Source: Odontesthes bonariensis (taxonomy: Eukaryota; Chordata; Actinopteri; Atheriniformes; Atherinopsidae). From it: a stretch of DNA of 64,000 nucleotides. Shown piece after piece: positions 23,341 through 45,197 of the stretch. Under the pieces are notes generated by a model that saw only the letters and a list, made by a program, of their open reading frames with translations, ran no database searches and was not told the origin of the DNA. Location: the NCBI RefSeq assembly GCF_027942865.1, contig NC_134517.1, positions 18,172,009-18,236,008 on the forward strand. Reading direction: 5' to 3'. Within the stretch, counting starts at the first letter, position 1, and every line of letters starts with the position of its first letter. A program made the translations under genes and the position numbers.

Positions 23341-26280
23341 GTGTCTGTGGATTTGGGTGGCTTCCCACAAATGCAATCAGATTCCATAATCAGAGCGTCT
23401 GCTATGATTAGTGGTGTTGTTAGTGTTTAGGTCGGTGACAAGTGTCAAAGTTACATCCAGGATGCCAGGATTCAGGTTTTCCCAACGGAAAGTTGCGTTT
23501 GAACCAGATGATCAGTGCTACTCTCTTTACATGTCATGGGTCCTAAAACTGACCAGTGATTGTGTTGATACAAACCTCAGTAACTGTTTAGTTTCATGTA
23601 AGTTTACTTTTTATTTGTGCGTCTGTTCATCAATGCCATGTAGAGTTCTTCTGTCCAGTTGGGTATTTATTTTTCTTTAATTAGTAGTTTTTTAATGATT
23701 AAATCTTCAATGGTTTTGTTATTGTTTTAGACAAAAAAAAAAAAAAAAAACTTGTCAGAGCTGCTACTGACCTAGTAAAATGAAGTTATTTTAAATTTAT
23801 GAAACCTTTAAGTGGCCGTGTTAACATTTAGCACTGTCAGTGCCATCAAAAGCACATTGAAAACAAACACATCAACAGGAGTGTATGCTTACTTTAATAA
23901 AGGATCTGAGAAATTTTCAACCACAGTTTCTATCACAGCTTGATGTTAACTGCAGTGTCAGTTCCTTTTACACTGTAGTTAACCACCCTAGTTTTCTCTC
24001 AAGTTTTATTCGAAATCTTTGGCATAACAAGTCATAAATATGTCATGGAAATCCTGACAAAGACAGAAATGTCAGACAAAACGTCTGACCAGATTTCAGG
24101 TATCGTTGATCTATTTGTTAATGAACATAATTCTCTGATGTGTTGAGTCATGCTTAATGTTTCCACATGTTCCTCTGTCTCGTTCACATCCCAAAACATG
24201 TTGTAAATGTATCGAGTATTAAAGAGCGGTGTGATTTTGTCTTCAGAAAGGAATTTGCAGAAATAAACCCTAAATGACAGTGGCACCAGGGTACAAAACA
24301 ATATTCAGAGTTTTTGTGACACAAAAACAAAAGACATGAGTTGTGAAAAAATCCAGAAAGTTTTCTTTTTATCACTCTGTTGATCCAAAAAAAAAAAAGC
24401 TACATTAGCAACAAGTAAAAAGTCAACCACAAAATCTGATAAAGATGAAAAACTTACAAAAAACCAAAAAAAAAAAACGTCAAATAACATGAGATGAAGA
24501 CATTACAAGAAAACGTTCACAAACATATGCATTTATACATCTCCCATACATGTCTTTGTTACATTTTTTTGCAAGCATGTAAATTCCGAAAAAAAAAAAA
24601 AAAAAAAAAAAATAGTCAGTGTTCTTAAAAATGTCACATTTGTAAATCAAAAACAATATAAATCTATTCAGAATTAAAATTTTCCACGACGACCGTGATA
24701 TCAGATTAACCCTCAAGCTATGGTTACAGTTAATATTTCATTCTCAACTCAGTTTTATTGAATAGCATTTCTATCATTCAGATAAAGTGGTTGGGATTTT
24801 TCTCAGGTTGGACACACTTTAACATTAAAACCACCCGGCAAACACTGAGTAGGTCCACTTTAAGCAACGATAATTGGCGCATGGACAAGTCCTGAGGGGT
24901 CTGGCATGGGGACACATGGGAACACTGGCAGCGGGTCCGTTGGTGATGTCAGTTGTGGGGTTGGGCCCTTCATTGGCATTGCACATTCAAACATTTGGAA
25001 GGCCTTTTTATTCAAAGCAACTTGCAAGAGAGCGACAAACATTAAAGTTTCAGTGCAGTAAGAAACCCTGGTACTTATATTAAGTGCTGAATTGATCGGG
25101 CGTGATTTTCTCAGAGGAGATAAGTCTTCAAAAGATTAGATTAAGCAGAGATAGAGGCTCCTGCTCTGATATCATTCGGTAGCTCGTTCCACCATAGCGG
25201 AGCCGAAACAGAGTCTGGAGAGCCTGGACGGAGATTGCCTCGTGTAGAGGCACGGCAGTATCAGAAAATTCCTAAAAGGAATGCGGGCGGTTGAGACGGA
25301 GCATCAGCCTGTGTGACTCAAGTTCAGGTCAATCCTGCTGATGCTTTGGCAGGCCAGAATCTGAGGAGTCGCAACTGAAGCAAAGTGCACAGATCTGCTG
25401 GAGGAGGCCACTACGATCAAGGAATGTTGTTGACATGGGGAGTCAGAAGCATATTCAACAGATGGGGGTTGCAGGATGTAACCTGCCTTTTGCGAAGGTG
25501 GGAATGATGCCACATCTCTTCAGATGAAAGTGCTTTCACACCGTGAACCTCCGTTCACGTAGAAGCTGGCAGTTTTCCAATTATGCCATCTTCTGTTATT
25601 AAAGACAAGAAAGAATGTAAACAGTAAATCCCCTGAATGACATTAGTATAACTGGTCAACGAAAAGCGAAAATGATAACAGCTGTCAACAACTGCTGCAA
25701 ATGTTGTGCAACTCTGGTTTAACTTGTCGTGCATACACATCGTAGCAAATAAAGAGGCCATTTTTTGCTTTGTGGATTTTTCCCGACATCATTCATTGCT
25801 ACTCTAAATGTCTCAGCTATGAACATATCTATCTCAGAAGGATTACTCAGTCTGTGTTTGATGACGGTGTTCCAACAACGATCTGCAATTACATCTAGTG
25901 GGACTAAATTTAGAGTTCTGTAACTCCCTCATACGGGAATTAGCAGGCAGCAGCATGCCCTTCATCATATTGGAGGAGCAAACAAACAAGCTTTTGTGGT
26001 AGATAAAGAGTCCTCTTTTGGGGGGGACTTTGAGTGTGTGCTGAAGTGGTGTAGTGTGAGAACCCACAAGAACCATCATGTCAAAAGATGAATTTGTTTT
26101 TTTTTAAAAGGTATAGTAGGGTTTTGTGTTTCTATGGTCAGCGCAACACCTACAGCAGATCTCAGTCAGCAGCACACAATGAACCTGATGCTTCGCTGTA
26201 TCTAGATTTGGCCACAGATTTTGACAGATGTTAGCCTTTTAGCATTGTGATTGTTTTACTGCACAGGTATGTGTATCTGT
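23341..26280. other. Intergenic region with decayed repeats
   Basis: No gene was recognised. A poly-A run lies at about 24590-24612. The part at 24814-25345 contains phrases familiar from teleost interspersed repeats (CATTAAAACCACCCGGC, AGCTCGTTCCACCATAGC), so it is probably two or more old repeat fragments. Family and exact limits are not certain. Confidence 0.45.
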
Positions 26281-26281
26281 G

Positions 26282-26361
<80 letters not shown>
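26280..26361. repeat. Compound microsatellite (TA)n(GATA)n(GA)n
   Basis: A run of TA dinucleotides is followed by a few GATA units and then GA dinucleotides without interruption. Confidence 0.95.
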
Positions 26362-26364
<3 letters not shown>

Positions 26365-26901
26365 TGACAGGCAATTTCCAAAAATCACAGGTGATCAATG
26401 TTAAAAATTTAAGTACATAAATAAATTTCAGCAGTTATCAAAGTAAGTCTAAAAATACAAATAAAAATGTGGGTGAAATTACTTATCAGGTCAACGGAAT
26501 TACCATTCCATTTAAAAAGGGAAATTGAGCTGAGACAAAATACAATAGAATATAATACAATAGAGTAAAATATCAAGTCAAATAAAATTCGATTTAAAAA
26601 AAAAAAAAAAAATCTTCAACACAGTTGAGTTCAACTCCAACCAAGAAATAAAACGATCAGATTTGATGCATTTGAAGACCACCGGCGGCAACTACTGCGT
26701 TTTACGAGATCTATGAGCAATCTGTTAAATCTGTAATTCTGCTGTCTAATGAAGGGGTTTTCATTCGAGCGCACCAAAGCACGGTGATGTTATTGGGTGA
26801 GACTATACCCGAACAGAGGAGAGAAATCACGGCACCTCCGATAATGTTTTTGCACCTCCAATAAAATGTTGCGCATGTTCACATGGCGTTGTTGAGAGAG
26901 G

Positions 26902-27783
26902 TTAAAGTGATACTCCGGAGTAGATTCAACCTGGGGTCATTTGAACCGTGACATCCAGCCAAGTAGCCCACCCGCAGTTTTTTCGATATTGGCTGAACAT
27001 CAGCTGAGTTACTGAGTTATCCCGAATAGCTTCGTACAAGGGTTAATGGAACCTGGCAGTATCTCCAAAATTACCACACTAAAATCACATGCCATGACAC
27101 CAAACTTCTACAGTAGTACAAATATGGTCTGTACTCACAAAACGATGCATTTGGAAGTTTGTACATAGTCCAGGAGTTTATTATTATCAACACAAGCCTA
27201 ATAGCTTCTCTGCTGCTAAAGCTGCGTCGACGTCACTTCTGGGAGCTGGGAGCTTCAAAGTAAGATGAGGGTTGATCTACTACTGTAGACAACAAAGCAA
27301 GGCTGCTCAATTTCTCCATTGATAAAATAATTTCACAACTCTACAACATAAAAATTCATAAAAAATCATGTAGAATATAGCATATACTTTGTTGTCTACA
27401 GTAGTAGATCAACCCTCATCTTACTTTGAAGCTCCCAGCTCCCAGAAGTGACGTCTACGAAGCTTTAGCAGCAGAGAAGCTATTAGGCTTGTGTTGATAA
27501 TAATAAACTTCTGGACTATTTTCAAACTTCCAAATGCATCGTTTTGTGAGTACAGACCATATTTGTACTACTGTAGAAGTTTGGTGTCATGGCATGTGAT
27601 TTTAGTGTGGTAATTTTGGAGATACGGACCAGGATCCATTAACCCTTGTACGAAGCTATTCGGGATAACTCAGTAACTCAGCTGATGTTCAGCCAATATC
27701 GAAAAAACTGCGGGTGGGCTACTTGGCTGGATATCACGGTTCAAATGACCCCAGGTTGAATCTACTCCAGAGTATCGCTTTAA
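26902..27783. mobile_element. TTAA-bounded foldback transposon, copy 1 (complete)
   Basis: Two near-identical inverted arms, 26902-27297 and 27387-27783 (about 396 bp each), enclose an 89-bp loop. The ends read TTAAAGTGATACTCCGGAG and its complement, with TTAA at both outer edges. No coding capacity is evident. A second, right-truncated copy lies at 54688-55386 in u2af1. Transcription across this element would give a hairpin of nearly 400 bp. Confidence 0.9.
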
Positions 27784-27937
27784 GTCTCCGACTACGGGTA
27801 GGATGAAAACATAAAAATGTCGTTTTCTAAGCGTTTCGCCCTGACCTTGTTGGAAAACACCATGGGGTTTAGTACAGATGGTAGGACAAATTCTAAAGGG
27901 CTTAGGAAAAGACAAACGCGCTATCTCGAGACCGCAC

Positions 27938-28546
27938 TTAAAGCTGCAGTCTGCAGGATTTGTTGTTGTCATACGCAAAGTCCTAATTTTTGGCATTTTA
28001 AGAGTTTACATGATCTATCAGAACGCTTGAAGTTGAAAACGGTGACCTCCGTAGTCGCAAAATGCAAGAAATGCTTATTTTTTAACCGAAAAATAAAAAG
28101 TTATTCAACTTCCTGTCCCGCCCCATCAAAACACATGAGAACTCGTGCACGTCTACATGCACGCCAGATGCGCGTACACGACTCCTCATTCATCAACTCA
28201 CCTGTCATTTGCGATCATGGAAGACACAGTAAGTAGACTAGCCCGTAATGAAGTTCAATAGTCTAGATAAATAAGCGTGGGGACGAGCCTACCTTGTATC
28301 GCGCGTGCACCATCGGTGATTGACAGGCAGCAGAGCCCAGCTCGTAACCTGATTGGTTACCTTTTACCGGTCCGGTCTGCAATTTTGTAAACAAACCTGC
28401 TGGCTTTGGAGGGACCTAGCGGGACATATAGGGGACCTAGAGAACTCATTTTTTTTTTGTATTGGGGTATTTAATGTACTACTTTCAGAATCCCCGGACA
28501 GTTCCAGGCGTTATGCTTGAAAAAGAGTTGCAGACTGCAGCTTTAA
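27938..28546. mobile_element. TTAA-bounded miniature inverted-repeat element
   Basis: TTAAAGCTGCAGTCTGCA at 27938 and its complement (one mismatch) ending at 28546 define a 609-bp element with short termini and TTAA on both outer edges. The interior is unlike the foldback element 155 bp away. It ends 127 bp beyond the stop of the immunoglobulin-family gene, so it may form part of that gene's 3' untranslated region. Confidence 0.8.
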
Positions 28547-28673
28547 TAATGTAATGTTGGTGTGCTGCAGTCAAACTAAAGCTGTTCAATAAGTTGCTCA
28601 GATGTTTCCTATACTAAAGGAGACAATAAACCAGACTCCAAGACATTATGACAAACACTCACTGTGAGACTTA

Positions 28674-29663
28674 TCAACGGAAAAACAGGAACAGGACCAA
28701 TCCAAGCGCTGACACCGCGGGGATGAGTTTAAACAGTATCCTGAAAATGTCTGTGGAGACTTCCGGCTCTTTACCTAATGAAATGAAAACGTACATCACC
28801 AAATAAAGAGTCTTTTCTCATGATTTGATGATTTCTTTTTTCTTTTAAAATCACTTTAAACATTTTAAACAGAACTCTACAGTGTATAACTGCTGCAATG
28901 GATTTTAACATGGCAACAGAAATGAGACCCATCTTCTACTAAACCAAAATATAAAACAAATACTTACGAGGTTGAATGTCCGGTTCTTTGGACCTGACTT
29001 CACATTTAGGGTCTAACGTCACATTGTTTGTAGAGAGAGAGCTATTGAAATGGTAGAGGCCGGTGGAAGTGTCCAGGCGGCCTTCGGAGATGTTTATTGT
29101 AGTCTGAGCTGAATTTGTAAGAGGATTTTTTTCTGAAGTCCACTGAATTTCAACCCCTGCGCTGCATTCCTTTACATGACATGCTGTGAAAACCTTTGTA
29201 GGGTTGCCATGGGTGACGGTCCGCTGAGAAATGTCGGCTGTGCCTGATGAGGAAAGGCTCGGTTAAAATGATTAAAAAGACCCAAAGTGGTAACGATAGT
29301 GATGAAGCATTTAAATGAAAGACTCACCACAAACATGCAGGTTCACATCTTCAGAAGTGTACAGTTTTTTGCGGTAGAAAATACATTTGTATTCCCCTCG
29401 GTCAGCCGCTGTGATGTTTGTTAGCAGGACAGAGCAGTTGTGGTTGTTTTTACTCAGAAATGTTTCAACCCTGCCTGTGTAGTTGTCACCCACATACGGC
29501 CCGGTTTTGTTCAACTTGAACACCAGCTCTTTTCTCCCGTACTCTGCCACTCTGCCGCTCGTACTCTGCCACTTAACATCCATTTGCAAATTTATGCCCA
29601 TGCAGGGGCACGGCAGAAGGACACTTCCGTTCAGGAAGCTTTTGACCTGAACTCCGTCAACAC
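28674..29663 (-). CDS. Immunoglobulin-superfamily type I membrane protein (3' part)
   Basis: Three in-phase exons on the minus strand: 29663-29328, 29237-28968 and 28774-28674. The first is a V-type immunoglobulin domain: SVLLPCPC (first cysteine), VKWQ (core tryptophan) and ADRGEYKC (second cysteine), with several N-glycosylation sites (NKT, NYT, NCS, NIT). The second is a C-type domain (VFTACHV, IQWTSEK, LDPKCEV). The third encodes one membrane helix (IPAVSALGLVLFLFF) followed by Arg and a stop, so there is almost no cytoplasmic tail. The signal-peptide exon was not found upstream. The V-C-TM layout suits B7-like or related fish co-receptors; a link to ICOS ligand is possible but weak. With no tail it would signal only as a ligand or through a partner. 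Confidence 0.75.
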
Positions 29664-32600
29664 CTGCAACGAAAAAGGTGCCGAAGGATTAGTCCAACTC
29701 TTAGCTTTGCTGCGGCACGCACATGTCAGTGGGCATTTTCGGGGGGGGGGGGAAACACGACAAAAGCCGCACTGCTCTGAAAACGTGGGCTGATTGAGAA
29801 GACAAAAACTATTCTGTCAACCCCATCGGTGTTTCGCTGAATCCGCGAGAACATGTTCAGAGACATGAAGCAAGAGATCTTAATGAATCAATGGAAGCTA
29901 CACGCACGTTTTGGGTCATGTTGTGGCATGACAGTCACATTTTTTTCTTCTGTGCCACTTGAGAGATGGTGTTGTTTGTCGATAGATTAAAACTTAGTAA
30001 GCTTGGGACATCATACCGGTGTTTATTACATAAACCTACACAGATGGTTGAAGTGTCTCATAAAGCATTTGGCTGGGAAAAAAAACACCATGAAATTTTA
30101 AGTCAAACAGTGCGTAAAAAGCCCTGATGTGGCGACAAAACCACGACTCAAAACACCAGCTTGTCCTAACAAGAAAATCGCCTGATTGAAAAAGATTAGA
30201 TAATCATCACATATTAATAATAATGATAAGATCTGTATGAACTGTCTTCAATGGAAACAACCATTCAAGCTAATGAATGTGTTTTAAACTTGGCATCATG
30301 TGCGTTTCCTTTGAATGATTTCGCAAGATGTGAAACTTTAATGTCGGTGTGAATGAGCTTTGGGGAACTGTGAAACCGCACTTGTTGAATGAGCTAAATA
30401 GCAAAAGTCTTGGCTCCTACATTTAGGATATATGGATACATATTGCATTTATTTGTCTTGTGGTGAACTTAAAAGGGAGCTGCGGTATTTTCAACATTAA
30501 GCCTCTTTTATGAGTCATCTGCAATGTTTTAGAACCCCCCTCATCGCTTTTTTGATGTTTACTGCTGTCTCCGGTATTTGCCTAATTTTGATTCTTCTCA
30601 ACCTGCTTCAGAATGGCAAGTCTTGTGCATGTCCTAAAAGGTCCGTAAAAACACAATAAACGTCCGTTTTCAAAATAATCAACTCACCGGAGTGGTTACT
30701 GGTGTGCACTGGTAATCCATATCAAATTTCGTGGCGAAAAGTTGCTTCTGTCGTGTTTTATTTGACATTTTGTACTGGATGTTCGTTGATATTACTCCGC
30801 CACCGCTAAGAAAATAGTGCGAGCATGAACGAGCTGCCAAATAAAACACGACAGAAGAAACTTTTCGCAACGAAATTTGATATGGATTACCAGTGCACAC
30901 CAGTAACCACTCCGGTGAGTTGATGATTTTGAAAACGGACGTTTATTGTGCTTTTACGGACCTTTTAGGACATGCACATGACTTGCCATTCTGAAGCAGG
31001 TTGAGAAGAATCAAAATTAGGCAAATACCGGAGACAGCAGTAAACATCAAAAAAGTGGTGAGGGGGGTTCTAAAACATTGCAGACGACTCATAAAAGAGG
31101 CTTAATGTTGAAAATACCGCAGTTCCCCTTTAATTCAGTGGTAACATTTCAACAGCAGATTTAATACGCGATCTGCAGTCAACCGCCAACGCTCACACAA
31201 CAGCGTGTGCTTTTGTTCTTGTGTTTCATTGGTGATTTTTCACGTTATCTTTGGTTGAGTTGTTTTTTCCCATTTTGACTGCAACATTACTTTGTTAGGA
31301 ACACCAGGCTTATGTTGGAGACCACACAGCTCTCGTTTCTTTGCAAGCCTTCCCTCTCTCCTTCGATACCCGCCTTTTCATTCAAATAACCAGATGATTA
31401 AACAAACATATCGCCCTCCAGATGCGTTGTCCCACTCACAAAAGTTCACAATGTGGTTTGAATGAGTGACGAGCGAAGACTTAGAGCGATTCTGGTTGAG
31501 ATGAGCTAAAAGATCTCGGATTCAGATTTGTTGATACCGAGAATAATCCAAATCCTAAAACCACAGTCACCTGTTTTTTTTATTTTTTATGTTTTGTTTA
31601 TGTATATAAAAAAAACACAACTATGTTTTTGGTGGTTTGCATGTGCTTACACTTACAACAGTGCAACACTCAAATTTCTCAAACTGATCAAAAACAGATG
31701 AATTTCAGAACATGGCCCTGATCTGATTTCTTAAAGCCCCTGTTTGAGTTGGCCTGATAGCCCAGCTGTCTTCCCTGCAGTTTAGTCTGCAGTCTTGCAA
31801 CATAAAGAAAGGTTTATATGTTTGCGTCAGAGGGGAAAACCAACCATTTGCCCGAGGTTGACTTAAGGTGTCATTAATTACAGCTGACCTTTTCTTTACA
31901 TATGGGAAACCTCTTTAAACTGTTGCAGGGTGGATAAGATAAGAGAACTTGTGTACACGCGTGCATTTACGGTTGCCAGTTGCGTTCAATGCAAAGTTTA
32001 GGATTTGTGTCAGCGTGAATTTACACATATGGCGCTATTTGATGTGATTTAATTTTTTTGCGCAAAAAAAGAGAGAAGTTTTTGTTCCCATGAGGTCTTA
32101 GAAAAAAAAAAGTTTTTTAGGAAGACTCTGAAAGACGCCCATTCTGCAAAAACATCAAGTAGGCTAAATCCTTATTATAGATAAGTGATACTGCTACTTT
32201 AAAGTATACGACTCCAGCAACCCTTCCAAAAATGTATGATACATTGTCATGGAGGTGTGGGAATTCGAGTGCGATTTACCTGAGACCGTTAACACCATTA
32301 ACAATCCGAGAAATGTCCACAGGTTTCTTGTACGTCGTTCCCCGAGGATTTCCATGTCGTGCCGTGGGACTTAAAAAAAAAAAAGTATCTGAAATATGTT
32401 GCTACCCTTCAACTCCGTCCCGTGAGTGTTGAGGGGGCATTTACAAATCCACCAAATGCAGGAAGCGAACATCAGGACGACCGAGCGCGCACTGTCTCGT
32501 CCTGAGTGGGAACTGAAACCAAATGAAGACACGCTCCGGAACTACGTCATAAAACTTGGCAATGGGAATTAATGAGTAACCATGGTGATATTCTACTTCC

Positions 32601-32780
32601 ATTTGAAGGCAAACGACAGGAACTTTATTTAAACAGTAATCTGCATTCCATAAGTAACACATGGAAATTAAGGCATTACATTAGTATCTTCGTTTGAGCA
32701 GACTTATTAAATTAGATCAAAAGTTTTTGCTGATGGAGATGTTTTTCTTAACCTAACACACAGCCCCCCCCGCCCCCCCC
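29664..32780. other. Upstream region of the Ig-family gene; no exon recognised apart from repeats
   Basis: The missing first exon of the immunoglobulin-family gene should lie here, but no signal-peptide frame with a proper donor could be supported. Open frames in this stretch match the foldback element arms or are random. Confidence 0.5.
30469..31133. mobile_element. TTAA-bounded foldback transposon, second family
   Basis: Two arms of 295 bp each (30469-30763 and 30839-31133) are inverted copies around a 75-bp loop. The outer ends are TTAAAAGGGAGCTGCGG and the complement CCGCAGTTCCCCTTTAA. The interior is unrelated to the 26902 element, but the architecture and TTAA edges are the same. No coding capacity was seen. 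Confidence 0.9.
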
Positions 32781-32994
32781 GCCCCACTCCAATCCAAACA
32801 CATCACCAGCCTTCCAGCGCCAACACCAGGGGGGGAAAAACAGAGAGGGATCATCCGGATCGGAGCGCGTCGGCTTACGTCGTGTCGACACGTTTTAAAG
32901 CTCTAAACGTTTCTCTCTCTTTATTTGTTTTTTCCCCCCCCACAAACGACGATTTCGTGAACATAACGGCAGTGCTGGCTACCGAGAGGACGGT
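32780..32994 (+). promoter_or_regulatory. app promoter and 5' untranslated region
   Basis: A CpG-rich patch (GGATCGGAGCGCGTCGGC and following) just upstream of the app ATG lacks a TATA box, as in mammalian APP. Two short C/G runs occur near 32765-32780. Confidence 0.45.
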
Positions 32995-42868
<9,874 letters not shown>

Positions 42869-44075
42869 AGAACTCCTCCCCAACGTTTCCTTCAGACGCG
42901 TCTCAGCCATCCGCTGGGTCTGTTCCATCCCGGTTCCTTTTCCTCAGCCCGTCATTGTCAGTTTTCTCTCCCTTGGGAAGGCTGTTTTTTTTTCCTCCAC
43001 CTCCCAAGCTTCGTATGTTGCAGTCAGGGGTTTGGGACGAGGGAAACTGACATGGAACAAGGCCTTTTAACTCCTTTTCCCTTAATTGTACAGAGCTAGT
43101 TTCGCATCAGCTGATAAGACAAGAGTATCCTGTTTCACTTGCACATTTCAGCCAATCACAGGTCTTCATAGTGTTTGTACTGGAAGAGTCATCCTGTTCA
43201 TATGACCTCACTGCAGTACCGTGCCCACAGCTGAGACCAGAACCGTGTAACTCCCGGTCAAACTAACCCTCCCTCCCTCCCCCTCTCCCTCATACCTGCG
43301 CTCAGATGACAGATGAAGGCTCTCAGAGCACCTTGCCGCACGATCGAAGTGTTTCAGGTTTGTTTTACAAAAAAAAAAATGCAGAAAAAAATCTACATTA
43401 TCAAAATATATAAAAGCTGAAAAATATTTATGTTGTTTTTTTATGTGTAATATATTAAGACAAAGGATTAGCTGTAACTAAATGTAGTGCATGGCAATAT
43501 TGATGACTGAAGTATACTCTATGTGGAGGTCCTCTGGAGCAGTCCTCTAGGTATTTTAGCAGGATTGTATATTTCTAGTGTCTTCTTTGTGATCTTGTGA
43601 TATGAAGAAGAAGAAGAGTATTCAGAATCTGGTCTGCTTTGTTGTCACAGACTTGCTTTAACTGAATTTCTGGCTCTTTCCGCTTCATCTCCACGCTTCA
43701 CTGTTGTGTTCGCTGCATGGGCTAAATGCTCTTTTCCGTTTGTGATGTATGAAGTGCAATGGTGTTCGAAAGGAGGACGATGGTGTTACTGTTTGCGTTC
43801 TATGCACTCTTTCATTTTTGAAGGCTGACGATTACCACCAAATATTATTATTGCCGTTTGTTCGCTGTGTCACTGCACTTTTAGGAAAGCACGTCATTCC
43901 AGATTTGTCACTCGATTGTAAATATCTGAATGATGGAGCTCTGGCTCTCACGGCCAGTTTCATTATCATATCCTGTTGTTCCTTTCCCCCTTTTTTCCTT
44001 TTGCTCATGTTCTCATTCGCCTGCAATATTGTACAGAGCAGGAGTCGGTGTGCATTTAATAAACCGGACTAATCG
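42869..44075 (+). other. app: app 3' untranslated region
   Basis: About 1.2 kb downstream of the app stop, closing with AATAAA at 44058-44063. An A-rich stretch (43370-43390) and AU-rich runs occur within it. Confidence 0.7.
44058..44063 (+). terminator. app polyadenylation signal
   Basis: AATAAA in the context TTTAATAAACC, the best signal downstream of the app stop. Confidence 0.6.
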
Positions 44076-44664
44076 GGCTTAAAAAGATCTCCCAGATGAT
44101 TCCGATCGCTCTCCACACACATTCCTTCACAAAATCTCATTCTATTTTTCTACATCTGTGAATACATGTACAGTGCTTCTGTTTGTACTGTGGTGAAAAA
44201 AAAGAGCACGTCTTTGCTTGCATATCAGTTTGTCTGCGGTAGTCCTCGAGAAGCCGAGGCGGCAAAGACCACACGTTCACCTCCCCCGTGAATTATTGAT
44301 GGTTAACATGAATGTGACATGCTTTTTCTGCATTATTGTAGGGATACAACCTATATTTTACCCCCCCGCACTACGCGTGTACAGACACCAACTGAAGCTC
44401 TTAATCAGGTGAATGTTTGAGATTTGTATTGATCCTCACTCTGGCCTTCTTTGAGCCTGGTGATTAAAAAGTTTTTTTTTTCTCATTGATTTCGTGACCT
44501 TGCTCTGTACGTAGTTCAATGAAGCATTCGCTTGGAGTAAGAAAACGCTTTCTACACTCGCCATACCATGAATAAAATTTTGAATGTACGTAGAAGTGTC
44601 CCGCTCTCTCTTTTACTGTGATTTCTGCACCCTTGAAAATATATACACTCTGCACACCCAGTGT

Positions 44665-45197
44665 TAAGAAAATGCTTGTCACTTTATTTCCCCCCCCTGG
44701 TGGACAAAAAGGGTCCAACAATTTAGGGGAAAAAAAAACGAATGAAAGAGGAAAAAAAAAAAAACACTAAATAAAATACAAAACAGGTCCTCTATAAATG
44801 GAAAATATGAAAATACGTTTGCCCTTGTGGCTATCAAAAACACGAAGTGTCGGTATATACAGTGGAAATGATCCTGAACTACAAATGAGTAATGCACAAC
44901 ACCAAGCCTGTAACTGGGTTTTCAGTCACACAAGCATTCAGTCTCACACACACAACAGTCAGCAATCGCATTCTCCCATTATTCTGAACATGCTTCCCTT
45001 GAAGAAAAGCTAGAAAACCTTCAACTTCCTCAGTGTAACTTGAATCAAATTTGCAAAGACGATAACAAAGTTGTTGATCTGCACTGACGGGGGATCAGCC
45101 TTGCTTTCTTTGTGCCTAATGGACACATGATTTCCAATCAGCAGTGCAGGGCACGCTTTGTGTGTGGCAACTGAGGAGCGCTCCTCAGTGACCGCCT
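44665..45197 (-). other. gabpa: gabpa 3' untranslated region
   Basis: On the minus strand the region below the gabpa stop contains AATAAA (plus-strand tttatt at 44683-44688), the likely end of the transcript. The app and gabpa messages therefore converge with about 600 bp between them. Confidence 0.55.
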
